Of a DNA stretch of 64,000 bases, positions 44,009 through 52,457 are shown one piece after another. Position 1 is the stretch's first letter. Each line of letters opens with the position of its first letter. The notes beneath the pieces were generated by a model that saw nothing but the letters and a program-made list of their open reading frames with translations, made no database searches and was not told where the DNA came from. Made by a program: the position numbers and the translations under genes. The stretch comes from G965222535 sp965222535 (GTDB lineage Bacteria; Pseudomonadota; Gammaproteobacteria; HK1): contig OZ244957.1 in NCBI GenBank assembly GCA_965222535.1, positions 558,001-622,000 on the forward strand, given 5' to 3'.

Positions 44009-45616
44009 TCAATGTTCATCACGGATCCAATCGAGCAGCTTGCGGCGTTGTACTTTGCCCGACGGAGATTTAGGCAGGTCGGGCAGGAAGTGAATTTCTC
44101 GCGGTGCTTTGAATGCCCCGATGCGCTCGGCGCAATAAGCGATCAGCTCGGATGCCAGCGCGACACCGCTGCGGTATTGCGGATGGATGACCACGGCGGC
44201 GATCACAACTTCGCCGTAGTCGTCATCGGGGATCCCGGTGGCACCGGCTTCGACGATTGCAGGATGGCTATAAAGGGCATCGTCTATTTCGCGCGGAGAG
44301 ATGTTTTCTCCTCCTTTAATGATCAGCTCTTTTATCCTGCCCGTAACAAAAACATAGCCATCCGAGTCCATGTATCCCAAATCTCCGCTCTGGAACCACC
44401 CTTGTGCGTCAAAGGCAGCGGCAGTAGCGGCGGCGTCTTTAAAATAACCACGCATGACGTTGTCGCCGCGCACGACGATCTGTCCTTCAACGCCAGGCGG
44501 CTGCGTTGTACCATCGTGTCTAGCGATGCGCACCTGGTTACAGAATGCTATTCCCGCGGAACCAATACGGATCGGTTGCGGCGGCATAGGGTTGGACAGA
44601 ATCGGCGCTGCGGTTTCCGTGATCCCCATGGTTTCGATGATGCGCACGCCGAAACGTTGTTCAAAATGCTCGTGCAGTGACGGGGCTAACGGCGCTGATG
44701 CGGAGCGTGCGAAACGCAGGTGCTGGGTCGCTGCCGCCAGCATTTCTTGTGGCGTAACGCTATCTTTCAATAACCGTGAGATGATCGTCGGCACTACGCT
44801 GAACCAGTTACACTGGTAATCAGCAACCCAGCGCCAGAAGCGCGAAATGCTGAAGCGAGGGGCAATAACAACCGTGCCACCGCTTACCAGCGAACCGAGA
44901 ATGCTCACTACTTGGGCATTGATATGGCACAGCGGCAAGACACACAACGTTCGGTCGTGAGCGCGCAGTTGATGCGCCACGCTGACATTACGACCACCCG
45001 CGATAAGATTGCGATGTGTCAACAGCACTCCTTTGGGGTTACCGGTAGTACCCGAAGTGTAGATCAGCAACGCCTCATCATCGCTGTTAACGGTCACCCG
45101 TTCGGGGGCACTGACGGTTTCGCTCGCCGGCCACTGCGGCCCGTATTCGGGGTCGGTTGCGATCACCGTCACGGGGTGTTCAACGGTCGCTAGGATCGAT
45201 GGCAACACGTCCTTATACGCGGCGGCAGCGAACAAAATTGTCGATTCAGAGTGTTTGAAGACGTATCTGAGCTGTGCTGCGCCGGCCTCTGGATTGAGTG
45301 GCGTACAGCGAAAACCGGCGCACATCGCCGCCAGCATAAGCTCAACGGTGGCAATTCCGTTATTCAGCAAAAATGACACGCCGCAGCCCTTAGAGAGCCC
45401 CATCTCAGTCAACCGCTGGACGCAACCATCGATGCGTTGCATGAGCTCGGTGTAACTATACGCGACACCGCTTGCAGCGCTGATCACTGCCGTGTGGTTT
45501 GGCGCAAGGCGCACGTTGGTAGCGATCAACTCGCGCACCGTAGTGCAGGCATCACGCTGTTGTTGCTGTGCTGACTCGGCTGTCGAGCGCGGCGCGGTGG
45601 TGAGGTTAATGACCAT
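44009..45616 (-). CDS. sauT: AMP-forming acyl-CoA ligase, probably sulfoacetate-CoA ligase
   Basis: A 535-aa member of the AMP-binding (ANL) family. The P-loop is LLIYTSGTTGNPKGVLLTH, followed by RIIETMGITETAAPILSNP, the hinge motif YMDSDGYVFVTGRIKELIIK with GGENISPREIDDAL, and the catalytic lysine region SPSGKVQRRKLLD. Overlap of 11 bp with the upstream acylating aldehyde dehydrogenase of SauS type suggests the product is SauT: activation of sulfoacetate to sulfoacetyl-CoA, then reduction to sulfoacetaldehyde. No sulfoacetate transporter (SauU) or regulator (SauR) lies next to it. Substrate assignment depends on the neighbour; an oxalate or other short-acid ligase is the alternative. Confidence 0.75.
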   Translation of the reverse strand: MVINLTTAPRSTAESAQQQQRDACTTVRELIATNVRLAPNHTAVISAASGVAYSYTELMQRIDGCVQRLTEMGLSKGCGVSFLLNNGIATVELMLAAMCAGFRCTPLNPEAGAAQLRYVFKHSESTILFAAAAYKDVLPSILATVEHPVTVIATDPEYGPQWPASETVSAPERVTVNSDDEALLIYTSGTTGNPKGVLLTHRNLIAGGRNVSVAHQLRAHDRTLCVLPLCHINAQVVSILGSLVSGGTVVIAPRFSISRFWRWVADYQCNWFSVVPTIISRLLKDSVTPQEMLAAATQHLRFARSASAPLAPSLHEHFEQRFGVRIIETMGITETAAPILSNPMPPQPIRIGSAGIAFCNQVRIARHDGTTQPPGVEGQIVVRGDNVMRGYFKDAAATAAAFDAQGWFQSGDLGYMDSDGYVFVTGRIKELIIKGGENISPREIDDALYSHPAIVEAGATGIPDDDYGEVVIAAVVIHPQYRSGVALASELIAYCAERIGAFKAPREIHFLPDLPKSPSGKVQRRKLLDWIRDEH

Positions 45617-46997
45617 AGCGTTTCAGGTACCTGCCAAACAGTTCCTGTTCAGTTGGCTTGTCTTCAGGAATGGGGGTGACTAAGTGGGTGATATTGAGGA
45701 AGTGCCGATAGTTAAGGTTTTCGCTGATGCTGTTCCCTTGCCAGGTACCGCAACCCATCGACAAAGTGAAATTCAGACCGCTATTAAAACCACCGCCATT
45801 GCCAAACGTATGCGCCATGTTCACCAGCACCCGCACCGTATCCAGGGTCGCTGCCAAGTGGCGTGCATGCTCAATTGAAGTCGTGTGGATGCCGACCGAA
45901 TGCCCGCGCCCCTTGAAGGCCAGTAACTCCTTCGCACGCGCTGTCGCCGCCACAAAGTCAGCCGCGCGGTACACGGCCAGAAACAATGACATTTTCTCGT
46001 CTGAAAATGGAAAATCGGGGCCAACGCCACTCTCATCCACTAAAAAGAAGCGCGCATCGGTCGCCGCAGGGGACAGGCCGCAGGCGCTTACCAAACGCTC
46101 AGCGTCGGCGGCGAGGAGTTCCCGATTAAGCTTTCCAGCGCACCACAGGGTTTGCTGGATGCGCTTTTTTTCGGCCTTCGTAACGCGGTAGGCACCAGCT
46201 CTTTGCAACGCTGCAATGGCATTATCAAAAACCGCATCAACAATCACCAACGCATTCTCAGATGAACAGGAAGTCGCGTTATCGAATGTTTTTGAAGCGG
46301 CGATGCGCTGCGCCGTGGCGTCCATGTCGTCGCTTGAGTCAATGATCACCGGTACGTTGCCAACCCCAACGCCGATCGCCGGGGTGCCGCTTTGGTAAGC
46401 GCTCCTTACGTTATTCTGCGAACCGGTGACGACCACCAAGTCGCAACTTTGCATCAGCAATTGCGTCCGCTGCTTGGTGATCGGCGGCACTAACAGTTGC
46501 ACCAGATCCGGCGGCGCACCGACCTTCGCTAACGCTGCTCGCATGCCATCTACAGCACAAGCAGTGGTATTGTAGCCAGCGGGAGAAGGGGCAATGATCA
46601 CTGCATTGCGCCCTTTGATCGCCATCATCGCTTTGTTCACCGGCGTGGCAGCAGGGTTGGTGGATGGGGTTACGGCGGCGACAACGCCAACCGGTTTGGC
46701 GTATTTGACAATCCCCTTGGAGGGAATACGCTCGATCACCCCAACGCTTTTGACGCGACTCAGGTCACGCAAGGCACCGAAGGTTTTGCGTTGGTTTTTA
46801 ATGACCTTGTCAGCGACATTGCCCATGCCGGTATCGCTCACCGCCATTTCCGCCAGCAAGCGCGCGCGCCGCGGCTCGTAGAGCGACCAGGCGATCGCGG
46901 TTACCGCATCATCCGTGGTTTCCTGATCGGCGGTCGCAAATGCCTTCATCGCCTCACGAGAAGCTTGCACGATAGCCGCTATGTCGTCAGAGCACAT
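45606..46997 (-). CDS. sauS: Acylating aldehyde dehydrogenase, sulfoacetaldehyde dehydrogenase-like
   Basis: This 463-aa protein belongs to the CoA-acylating aldehyde dehydrogenases (EutE/AdhE-like), here closest to the sulfoacetaldehyde type. The nicotinamide region reads KPVGVVAAVTPSTNPAATPV, followed by VVTGSQNNVRSAYQSGTPAI, GVGVGNVPVIID and the catalytic cysteine in KTFDNATSCSSENALVIV. The C-terminal LNYRHFLNITHLVTPIPEDK with PTEQELFG is typical of SauS. It converts sulfoacetyl-CoA to sulfoacetaldehyde. The gene is first in a two-gene operon; its ATG directly abuts an inverted repeat, leaving no classical ribosome-binding site. An acetaldehyde enzyme is the alternative. Confidence 0.8.
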   Translation of the reverse strand: MCSDDIAAIVQASREAMKAFATADQETTDDAVTAIAWSLYEPRRARLLAEMAVSDTGMGNVADKVIKNQRKTFGALRDLSRVKSVGVIERIPSKGIVKYAKPVGVVAAVTPSTNPAATPVNKAMMAIKGRNAVIIAPSPAGYNTTACAVDGMRAALAKVGAPPDLVQLLVPPITKQRTQLLMQSCDLVVVTGSQNNVRSAYQSGTPAIGVGVGNVPVIIDSSDDMDATAQRIAASKTFDNATSCSSENALVIVDAVFDNAIAALQRAGAYRVTKAEKKRIQQTLWCAGKLNRELLAADAERLVSACGLSPAATDARFFLVDESGVGPDFPFSDEKMSLFLAVYRAADFVAATARAKELLAFKGRGHSVGIHTTSIEHARHLAATLDTVRVLVNMAHTFGNGGGFNSGLNFTLSMGCGTWQGNSISENLNYRHFLNITHLVTPIPEDKPTEQELFGRYLKRYGH

Positions 46998-47085
46998 CGA
47001 AAAACCGTCAATGGGATGGGGAATGGGGGGGGAGGGACATGAGTACCTGTTGCGTAAGCCGTTGGTTTATAACCATGCTTCTTGA
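46998..47085 (-). repeat. Dispersed repeat, short type, abutting the sauS start codon
   Basis: Read on the minus strand it has TTATAAACCAACGGCTTACG, then the block CCCCATCCCATTGACGG and TTTTTCG, and the next bases are the ATG of sauS. No spacer is left between repeat and start codon. Confidence 0.8.
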
Positions 47086-47194
47086 AGTTGCAGGAAAGGG
47101 CTATTTTTCATGCTCTCACTCCAGAGCACTGCCAGAAATCATTCCAGAGCATCCAACGGAGCAGAACAGTAGGCGTCAATCTAAGAACTGCGGT

Positions 47195-47465
47195 CCTGCT
47201 GGGGATAGGGGGTTGGGGAGAAGGGGGCGTTTCGTGGACTGATTACAGTCGATCCAATAGTCCCCTCTTTCCCCAATATAAACCGCTTTACCCTCCTTAT
47301 TCTCCTGAAAGCTAAGCGCCGCTTGTTTTTCAGGATTAAATAACGCTTCAGATTCCAGAGCACTGCCCGAAGCCCTTTCCAGAGCGTCAAACGCAGCGCG
47401 ACTCAACGAGGTGCACAAAACCGGTCTCCCTCACCCATCAAGCATCTTCAAGTAGCATGAGTATA
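47195..47465 (-). repeat. 270-bp repeat with conserved open frame, inverted copy
   Basis: It is almost identical to 12215-12490 on the opposite strand. The frame (from about 47418) reads TSLSRAAFDALERASGSALE, SFQENKEGKAVYIGERGDYW and IDCNQSTKRPLLPN. It ends with the half-hairpin GCATCTTCAAGTAGCATGAG. Confidence 0.75.
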
Positions 47466-47477
47466 ACACTATGAGGG

Positions 47478-47517
47478 CACCTCGAAAAGCGGGCGAAGCT
47501 GGTTTTTCTAGGTGCCG
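47478..47517. repeat. Palindromic 41-bp repeat
   Basis: GGCACCTCGAAAAGCGGGC pairs with GCTGGTTTTTCTAGGTGCC around a few bases. It immediately follows the stop codon of the dehydrogenase-family gene, so it may act as its terminator. Same element as at 6414-6456. Confidence 0.7.
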
Positions 47518-49149
47518 TTAACGCGTTCCGCCATCCTCTTCCGACTTAGGTGACGCAGCGGCTCGCACCCTGATGCCAAACAAGCTCAGCGATTGAATAA
47601 GACGGCGGATACATTTTTCCGGGTCACGGTCGCCAAAGACAGACATTCTGAGCAGCATATTGTGCATCCCATAGTGCTGCAGCCACTGCGATCCCGCGAC
47701 TGCCCGTGCGCTTCCCGCCACCAGCGCATCATCGGTGCGCACCAGCATAGCGCAGATATGCTCCATATCCACTGCCTGATCGACCAGCACCGCAAGGTCG
47801 CGCTGATAATGATGCAGGTTTTCAATGCGCCATTGCCGTGTTTCTTCAGGAGAAAAACGGCGGCGGATATTGCGGCGTAAAATACGCACCGTTTCGTGCC
47901 GCGGGTGCTTGCCGATCTTCTGCAGCGCCAGCGTCGATTCCTGATCGTGCGCCAAGTACCACTTGTTATTGATTTTGAGTTGACGTTTTTCGATCACCAC
48001 GCTATTGCCCGCAAGCTCGGTGATAAGCCCTACGTGCAGGCGCGCTGTGGCGCGTTGTTCGAGCGGATCATGCACCTCGATAATCGTCAACTGCCGCAGC
48101 GCTTTATGACGAAACAGATCACGGTAGTTTTGCTGTACGCTATCGACCAGCGTGATTGAGTCAGCATAAGCACGTGCGACATCACTGCCTCTGAATGGCT
48201 CTACGATACGCCCGATAGCCTGCAACGCCTGATCCGGGTCGTTGTGCGAAAGCTCCTCGTCTAATTGATTGGCAGCGTTGATGAACAAGTGCCGCAACCG
48301 ATCGGCACCGGGCTGTTCCTGGATGCGCGCATACAACCCCGGGTTGCCGCCGATAATCCGCGCGGTAAAAGCGATCAGGGTGTTATATGGCGGGGTGGCG
48401 AAGCGAAACGATTCATCCACGTTGTAACCCAATGCGGCTGCATCAGCTAACGCTTTGCCAAAAACCAGGTAGGTGTAATGCGTCAGCGTTTGTATCAACA
48501 GCATGTACTGATCATGTGTAGCGGCGGTGGTGGTTTCGATAATGCCGCCCAGACAACGCAGCAGATCGGTGACCCAGGTACAAAACAGCGAATCGGTACG
48601 TTGGTTGCGCACGATGACGAAACGTTGCCCAATCGCATCGGGCACCGCCGGGCCGAACAACGGGTGCATCCCCAGCACCGATACCCCATCCACGGCATGC
48701 GCCGACATCAGCGCCATGGCTTCGCCTTTAGTCGAGGTCACATCGAACACCGCAGCGCCCGGTTGCAGCTGCGGCAACCAGTTATGGCTCACGCTTTTGA
48801 ACTGCTGCTCAGGAACTGCCAGCATCACCACTTGATAAGCACTGACAGGCAACGCCTCAGACGGCGTCTGCGGCGTTGCGTTCAGTACGATTCGATCGAC
48901 AATGCGATTATCCGCCAAGCGCACCGCGTCAAACGATTTTTTAATCGACGCGATTTCATCGATATGCTTGCAATCGGGGTTGCTTTGCGCCGGCTGCTGC
49001 GGCTGCCCACGGTACAGTGGTTTTACATCGGCTAACGTGATATGCGACACATCTGGCGCGTGCGCGAATACGCGCTTTACCATCCACATCCCCATGCCAT
49101 CCGCGCCACCGATAACCAGTAGCCGCTTGCTGTCGGATTGCGCATTCAT
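47518..49149 (-). CDS. Prephenate dehydrogenase-family protein with long C-terminal extension
   Basis: This 543-aa protein starts with an NAD(P)-binding fold (LLVIGGADGMGMWMVKRVF) and keeps the TyrA landmarks VVMLAVPEQQF, VFDVTSTKGEAMALM and SVLGMHPLFGP. The TyrA helical domain (TTAATHDQYMLLIQTLTHYT) follows. About 210 further residues include LTIIEVHDPLEQRATARLHV and a basic stretch RHETVRILRRNIRRRFSPEE. TyrA alone is about 280-380 aa and the chorismate-mutase/TyrA fusion has its mutase at the N-terminus, so this layout is unusual. Oxidation of prephenate in tyrosine synthesis is likely but not certain. The first 90 residues contain an insertion between the first strands of the nucleotide-binding fold. 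Confidence 0.75.
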   Translation of the reverse strand: MNAQSDSKRLLVIGGADGMGMWMVKRVFAHAPDVSHITLADVKPLYRGQPQQPAQSNPDCKHIDEIASIKKSFDAVRLADNRIVDRIVLNATPQTPSEALPVSAYQVVMLAVPEQQFKSVSHNWLPQLQPGAAVFDVTSTKGEAMALMSAHAVDGVSVLGMHPLFGPAVPDAIGQRFVIVRNQRTDSLFCTWVTDLLRCLGGIIETTTAATHDQYMLLIQTLTHYTYLVFGKALADAAALGYNVDESFRFATPPYNTLIAFTARIIGGNPGLYARIQEQPGADRLRHLFINAANQLDEELSHNDPDQALQAIGRIVEPFRGSDVARAYADSITLVDSVQQNYRDLFRHKALRQLTIIEVHDPLEQRATARLHVGLITELAGNSVVIEKRQLKINNKWYLAHDQESTLALQKIGKHPRHETVRILRRNIRRRFSPEETRQWRIENLHHYQRDLAVLVDQAVDMEHICAMLVRTDDALVAGSARAVAGSQWLQHYGMHNMLLRMSVFGDRDPEKCIRRLIQSLSLFGIRVRAAASPKSEEDGGTR

Positions 49150-49460
49150 TGTGCTTCAGATAACGCCAAGCAGAGTCGCCAACGCATTTTTTAATAGACA
49201 GGTTTTTAAAAAATCATCGGGAAGGAGAGAAAAAGGCCAACTGACGCAGCTCTACCAATATCAGGAGGGCGCGCTGTCAGCCGCTGCATGACGCCAAGCG
49301 CGTGCGGTGTATCGCCTTTTGCGTCTGGCGGTTGAGCCCCGCAGCGGCGTAGCCGTCCGCTGGAGTGATTTCATGTGATGCAACGCACTATTTAATTGTT
49401 TTTGTAACATGTAAAGCTGGACATTCACTATCAGATCACGGTTCAGGTATATATTTGCTA
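49150..49460. other. Intergenic, no recognised gene
   Basis: A minus-strand frame of 70 codons (49261-49473) overlaps the HNH gene end, but the protein is Arg/Ala-rich with no family resemblance and no ribosome-binding site. Base composition changes here from GC-rich to AT-rich, marking the edge of the restriction island. Confidence 0.4.
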
Positions 49461-50075
49461 TTACTTTTTCCATACGATATGTCCATTTATATTATTTTTT
49501 TCAAAGACTTTTAATATTTGAGTACAAAAATTAATTGTGTCAGTGTCATTAATGACTTTTGAAGCTTCATACAGCCTGATGAACATTTTTTTACCCGTTT
49601 CTGTTTGTTTATAATTCTTTTTTCTAAAATTATGCATCGCACAAAGTATTTGACCATTTTCAAGAGTTGCTTTTCCACCTTTATCTTTTGGTTTAATATG
49701 ATCGACATGTAACTCAACACCGTCCTGTAATCCTTTAGCGCAAATAACACATCTGAAATTATCTCTTTTCAGTATTTGTTTTTTTTGTTCTTGAGTGAAA
49801 TTTTCTAATTCTTTATTTATCACAAATTTTGGATCATATTTATAAACTCCTTTGGATATTTTTATAAGAAAACCATTTTGGTGAAGTTGTCTAATCTGCC
49901 TGTCTGGGTCTCTAAATGTCTTAGATGTTCTTTTTTTATATTGAATTGTTGCCCAGTCCACTATTTCGGGATGTTTAATATTTATTTCGGGACGTTTTTT
50001 AAAAAATTCCATTATTATCTCTGCTTGTGTGATTTCTCTCATAGCTTGGTTCCTAAAGTAACAATTCAACTTCAC
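49461..50075 (-). CDS. HNH endonuclease, probably the restriction enzyme of a type II system
   Basis: A 204-aa protein with a DNA-binding N-terminal region (PDRQIRQLHQNGFLIKISKG) and a C-terminal HNH nuclease: CVICAKGLQDGVELHVDHIK, PKDKGGKATLENGQILCAMH and NFRKKNYK. The paired cysteines suit a zinc-stabilised HNH fold. It overlaps the upstream DNA methyltransferase gene, the standard restriction-modification layout. The start may instead be ATG 50042, which gives MREITQAEII and still overlaps. Very AT-rich compared with the surrounding chromosome, which suggests transfer. Recognition site unknown. Confidence 0.82.
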   Translation of the reverse strand: MKLNCYFRNQAMREITQAEIIMEFFKKRPEINIKHPEIVDWATIQYKKRTSKTFRDPDRQIRQLHQNGFLIKISKGVYKYDPKFVINKELENFTQEQKKQILKRDNFRCVICAKGLQDGVELHVDHIKPKDKGGKATLENGQILCAMHNFRKKNYKQTETGKKMFIRLYEASKVINDTDTINFCTQILKVFEKNNINGHIVWKK

Positions 50076-50874
50076 GAGTTATTCTATTCCTTGCTAATTC
50101 ACAATATTTTTTATCAATATCTAAACCCACTGCTTTCCTGTTCGTATTCGCTGCAACAATTAGAGTTGTTCCACTTCCGACAAATGGATCAAATACAACA
50201 TCACCTTCATAGCTAAATAATTTTATAGCCCTATAGGGTAATTCTTTGGGGAACGGTGCAGGGTGACCAATCTTTCTCTTGCTTTCGCCATTAAATGTCC
50301 ATAATCCATTCGTGTATTCTATAAACTCTTCTTTTGTAATATTAGATATTTTTGAACCGTTAGTTTTTTTCCATTGATCTTTATAGAGTATTACAATGAG
50401 CTCAACAGGAGCAATGACATAAGGTGCTGATGCTTTCATCCAGCTTCCCCAAGCTGTTCTTCTTGATATATTTCCTTCATTCCAAATAATTGACGATTGA
50501 TATTTCCATCCAACATCTTGGGCTATTTTTGTTAAATCTGCTCCTACACTTCTATTTCCTCCTTTATTTTTATCTAAAGGGATGTTGAGCAAAAATCTAG
50601 CTTGAGGATTGCTCCATTGATAACAATTAAGCATCCATTTCTCTGAAAATTCCAAATATTGAATATATGACAATTCATCATTGCTTGAGTTATATTCAAT
50701 GCCAACATTGTAAGGTGGTGATGTTACAATTAAATCAGAAAATTGTTCTTTGAATAAATCTTTATTTAATACATCGCCAAGATAAAGAACAATATTCTTG
50801 TGCCTGAAGTATTGCTGTTTATGCTTAGATTGACTAATAGTTTGTTTATTTTCTTGTTCGAGTGCTGAAACCAT
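50053..50874 (-). CDS. Site-specific DNA methyltransferase (TSPPY type)
   Basis: A 273-aa beta-class DNA methyltransferase. The catalytic motif IV is DLIVTSPPYNVGIEYNSS near the N-terminus and the SAM-binding motif I is VVFDPFVGSGTTLIVAANTN near the C-terminus, with KAVGLDIDKKYCELARNRI after it. The TSPPY form is most common in N4-cytosine enzymes, though some N6-adenine enzymes have it. It protects DNA against the overlapping HNH nuclease. AT-rich, with the same composition as the other island genes. Confidence 0.88.
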   Translation of the reverse strand: MVSALEQENKQTISQSKHKQQYFRHKNIVLYLGDVLNKDLFKEQFSDLIVTSPPYNVGIEYNSSNDELSYIQYLEFSEKWMLNCYQWSNPQARFLLNIPLDKNKGGNRSVGADLTKIAQDVGWKYQSSIIWNEGNISRRTAWGSWMKASAPYVIAPVELIVILYKDQWKKTNGSKISNITKEEFIEYTNGLWTFNGESKRKIGHPAPFPKELPYRAIKLFSYEGDVVFDPFVGSGTTLIVAANTNRKAVGLDIDKKYCELARNRITREVELLL

Positions 50875-50904
50875 CTTAAGGCACCTCGGAATGCCACTGC
50901 ATTG

Positions 50905-51091
50905 GAGTGAAATCGAAGGTACAGCGGGTGTTGATCATCCGAAACCCGACATAGACCAAGTTTCATTATCTCCTATTAACCAAACAACAGCTATGTCATT
51001 TATAGTTTCTTGAATTACACCTATCGCATTGGTTTTAAATTTTATAATGCGTTTCTCAGGTATTCCATTTTCATGATAGTAGCCTTGTCCG
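50905..51091 (-). pseudogene. Coding remnant between two methyltransferase genes
   Basis: Starting just after the stop of the upstream methyltransferase, one frame without a start codon reads FNGQGYYHENGIPEKRIIKF, KTNAIGVIQETINDIAVVWL and IGDNETWSMSGFG before a stop. The composition is protein-like and AT-rich as in its neighbours. It may be a piece of a lost restriction enzyme or of a third methyltransferase-associated gene; the family is not recognised. Confidence 0.45.
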
Positions 51092-51889
51092 TTAAAACAT
51101 AAAATCTACTTGTCTCGCCTGGCAAGCCTCGAGACGTTGTTTTGCAATCGCTATGTACTCTTCAGAAATATCGATACCAATGTATTTTCTTCCTTTTAAA
51201 AATGCTACTTTACATGTTGTTCCTGAACCGCACATGGGATCAAAAACGATGTCGCCATGATTTGACCACGATAGTATATGATCTTCTGCTAGTTTTTCAG
51301 GAAATACAGCAGGGTGATTAAATGCTATTTTGTCTGTAGTAGTACCGCCCAATCCAACTGCGTAAGACCAGATATTATTTTTTGTTTTTTCTTTTTTTAA
51401 TTCTTTCAAGATTTTGTTATTAACTCCATCCGAACCTTTATTGTGAGCCAACATTTCAAATCCATTTCGAATAGTTGGTTCTTTTAAAGAATTAAATGTC
51501 TTTGGTTTTCCTTTGCTCAAAATAAACATAAATTCATAGCAATTAGTGTAGGCATTACTACGCATAAATGGCGTATTCTTTTTTTTATATATCATCACAT
51601 CATGCATTAAAAAGCCAGTTTCCTGAAAGTATAGCCCTTGTTTGAAACTGGTAAGACTGCGGCCGCTATTGATCTTATCTCCTACCACCCAAACAACAAC
51701 CCCCCCTTGTTTGGTTACTCTGTATAATTCATCTGCGATTTTGTTAAACGGGAAAGTATATCCCTTGTAATCACGCAAGTTATCATAAGGAGGTGAGGTA
51801 ACGGTTAAGTCAACCATGCATGACTCCATTCGCGCCATAAACTCAATACAATCGGCGCTGTATAGCTGGTTACTGACAACCGCGTTCAT
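51092..51889 (-). CDS. Site-specific DNA methyltransferase (TSPPY type), second
   Basis: A 265-aa beta-class DNA methyltransferase with VDLTVTSPPYDNLRDYKGYT (motif IV), VTKQGGVVVWVVGDKINSGR, and the SAM-binding end DIVFDPMCGSGTTCKVAFLK with RKYIGIDISEEYIAIAKQRL. It is clearly a different subfamily from the other methyltransferase in the island. No intact nuclease is adjacent; the remnant at 50905 could have been its partner. The start at 51889 lies 14 bp behind a dispersed-repeat end. Confidence 0.88.
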   Translation of the reverse strand: MNAVVSNQLYSADCIEFMARMESCMVDLTVTSPPYDNLRDYKGYTFPFNKIADELYRVTKQGGVVVWVVGDKINSGRSLTSFKQGLYFQETGFLMHDVMIYKKKNTPFMRSNAYTNCYEFMFILSKGKPKTFNSLKEPTIRNGFEMLAHNKGSDGVNNKILKELKKEKTKNNIWSYAVGLGGTTTDKIAFNHPAVFPEKLAEDHILSWSNHGDIVFDPMCGSGTTCKVAFLKGRKYIGIDISEEYIAIAKQRLEACQARQVDFMF

Positions 51890-51897
51890 TTTATAAG

Positions 51898-51945
51898 GGG
51901 TCCCTCGAAAAACCTTGAATGGGAAAGGGGGGTGGAAGGGGTACC
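51898..51945 (-). repeat. 3' end of the dispersed repeat, solo copy
   Basis: Reverse-strand block CCCCTTCCACCCCCCTTTCC, CATTCAAGG and TTTTTCGAGGGACC, co-oriented with and just upstream of the second methyltransferase gene. Confidence 0.75.
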
Positions 51946-52017
51946 TTGAGCAATAGCGTAAACCCCATCAGTTATGGATTAATATGACCTTCCTCCAGTT
52001 AACGCCCTAAGGCAACC

Positions 52018-52251
52018 TCAGCTGGAGGGGCGCTGTCGTTTGCGAAGCTGACGCAGCCACTTCGTTATCTGCGCATGATGCCCACCGTGCGGATGCAGTC
52101 GCAACATGCGTTGTACCGCCTCGTGTTCGCGTGCATCACGCGCCAGCCAATCGGCCAACGATTGGCCCCGCATGCGCCACCACATCAGCCCGACAATAAC
52201 CACCAACAGCGACCACAGCACGATCGCGGCAATAATGTAATGGCCCGCCAT
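52018..52251 (-). CDS. Small single-pass membrane protein
   Basis: A 77-aa protein with one membrane segment (IIAAIVLWSLLVVIVGLMWW, residues about 5-24) followed by a charged cytoplasmic tail (LADWLARDAREHEAVQRMLR, then RQLRKRQRPSS). Family not recognised. Composition and codon use fit the GC-rich chromosome. Context gives no clue. Confidence 0.55.
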   Translation of the reverse strand: MAGHYIIAAIVLWSLLVVIVGLMWWRMRGQSLADWLARDAREHEAVQRMLRLHPHGGHHAQITKWLRQLRKRQRPSS

Positions 52252-52279
52252 TTAACTTGTCACCTAGCCTTGGGTAATG

Positions 52280-52450
52280 CTGCTGGCAGGGCTTGTCTAT
52301 TGGGAGGCAATGCCCCTTCCAGCAATCATTTCGTGGTACCGCTTCGCAGATCAAGAGGCCAGCGAACGGCGCGTCGCAAGCGCTCCTAATTAAAAAATTA
52401 ACACGATCGCTTCCCCCAAACCCCCACCCCGCTGAGGTTTTTCGAGGTTC
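52280..52450 (+). repeat. Dispersed repeat, long type, complete
   Basis: A complete copy: GGGCTTGTCTATTGGGAGGC, CCTTCCAGCAATCATTTCGT, CGAACGGCGCGTCGCAAGCG, CTCCTAATTAAAAAATTAAC and the 3' block CACCCCGCTGAGG plus TTTTTCGAGGT. It lies at the 3' side of glnA. Confidence 0.85.
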
Positions 52451-52457
52451 TCAAGGG

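Noticed and set aside
49261..49473. 70-codon frame overlapping the HNH gene
   Set aside because: Arg/Ala-rich, crosses the composition boundary and overlaps a real gene; probably chance.
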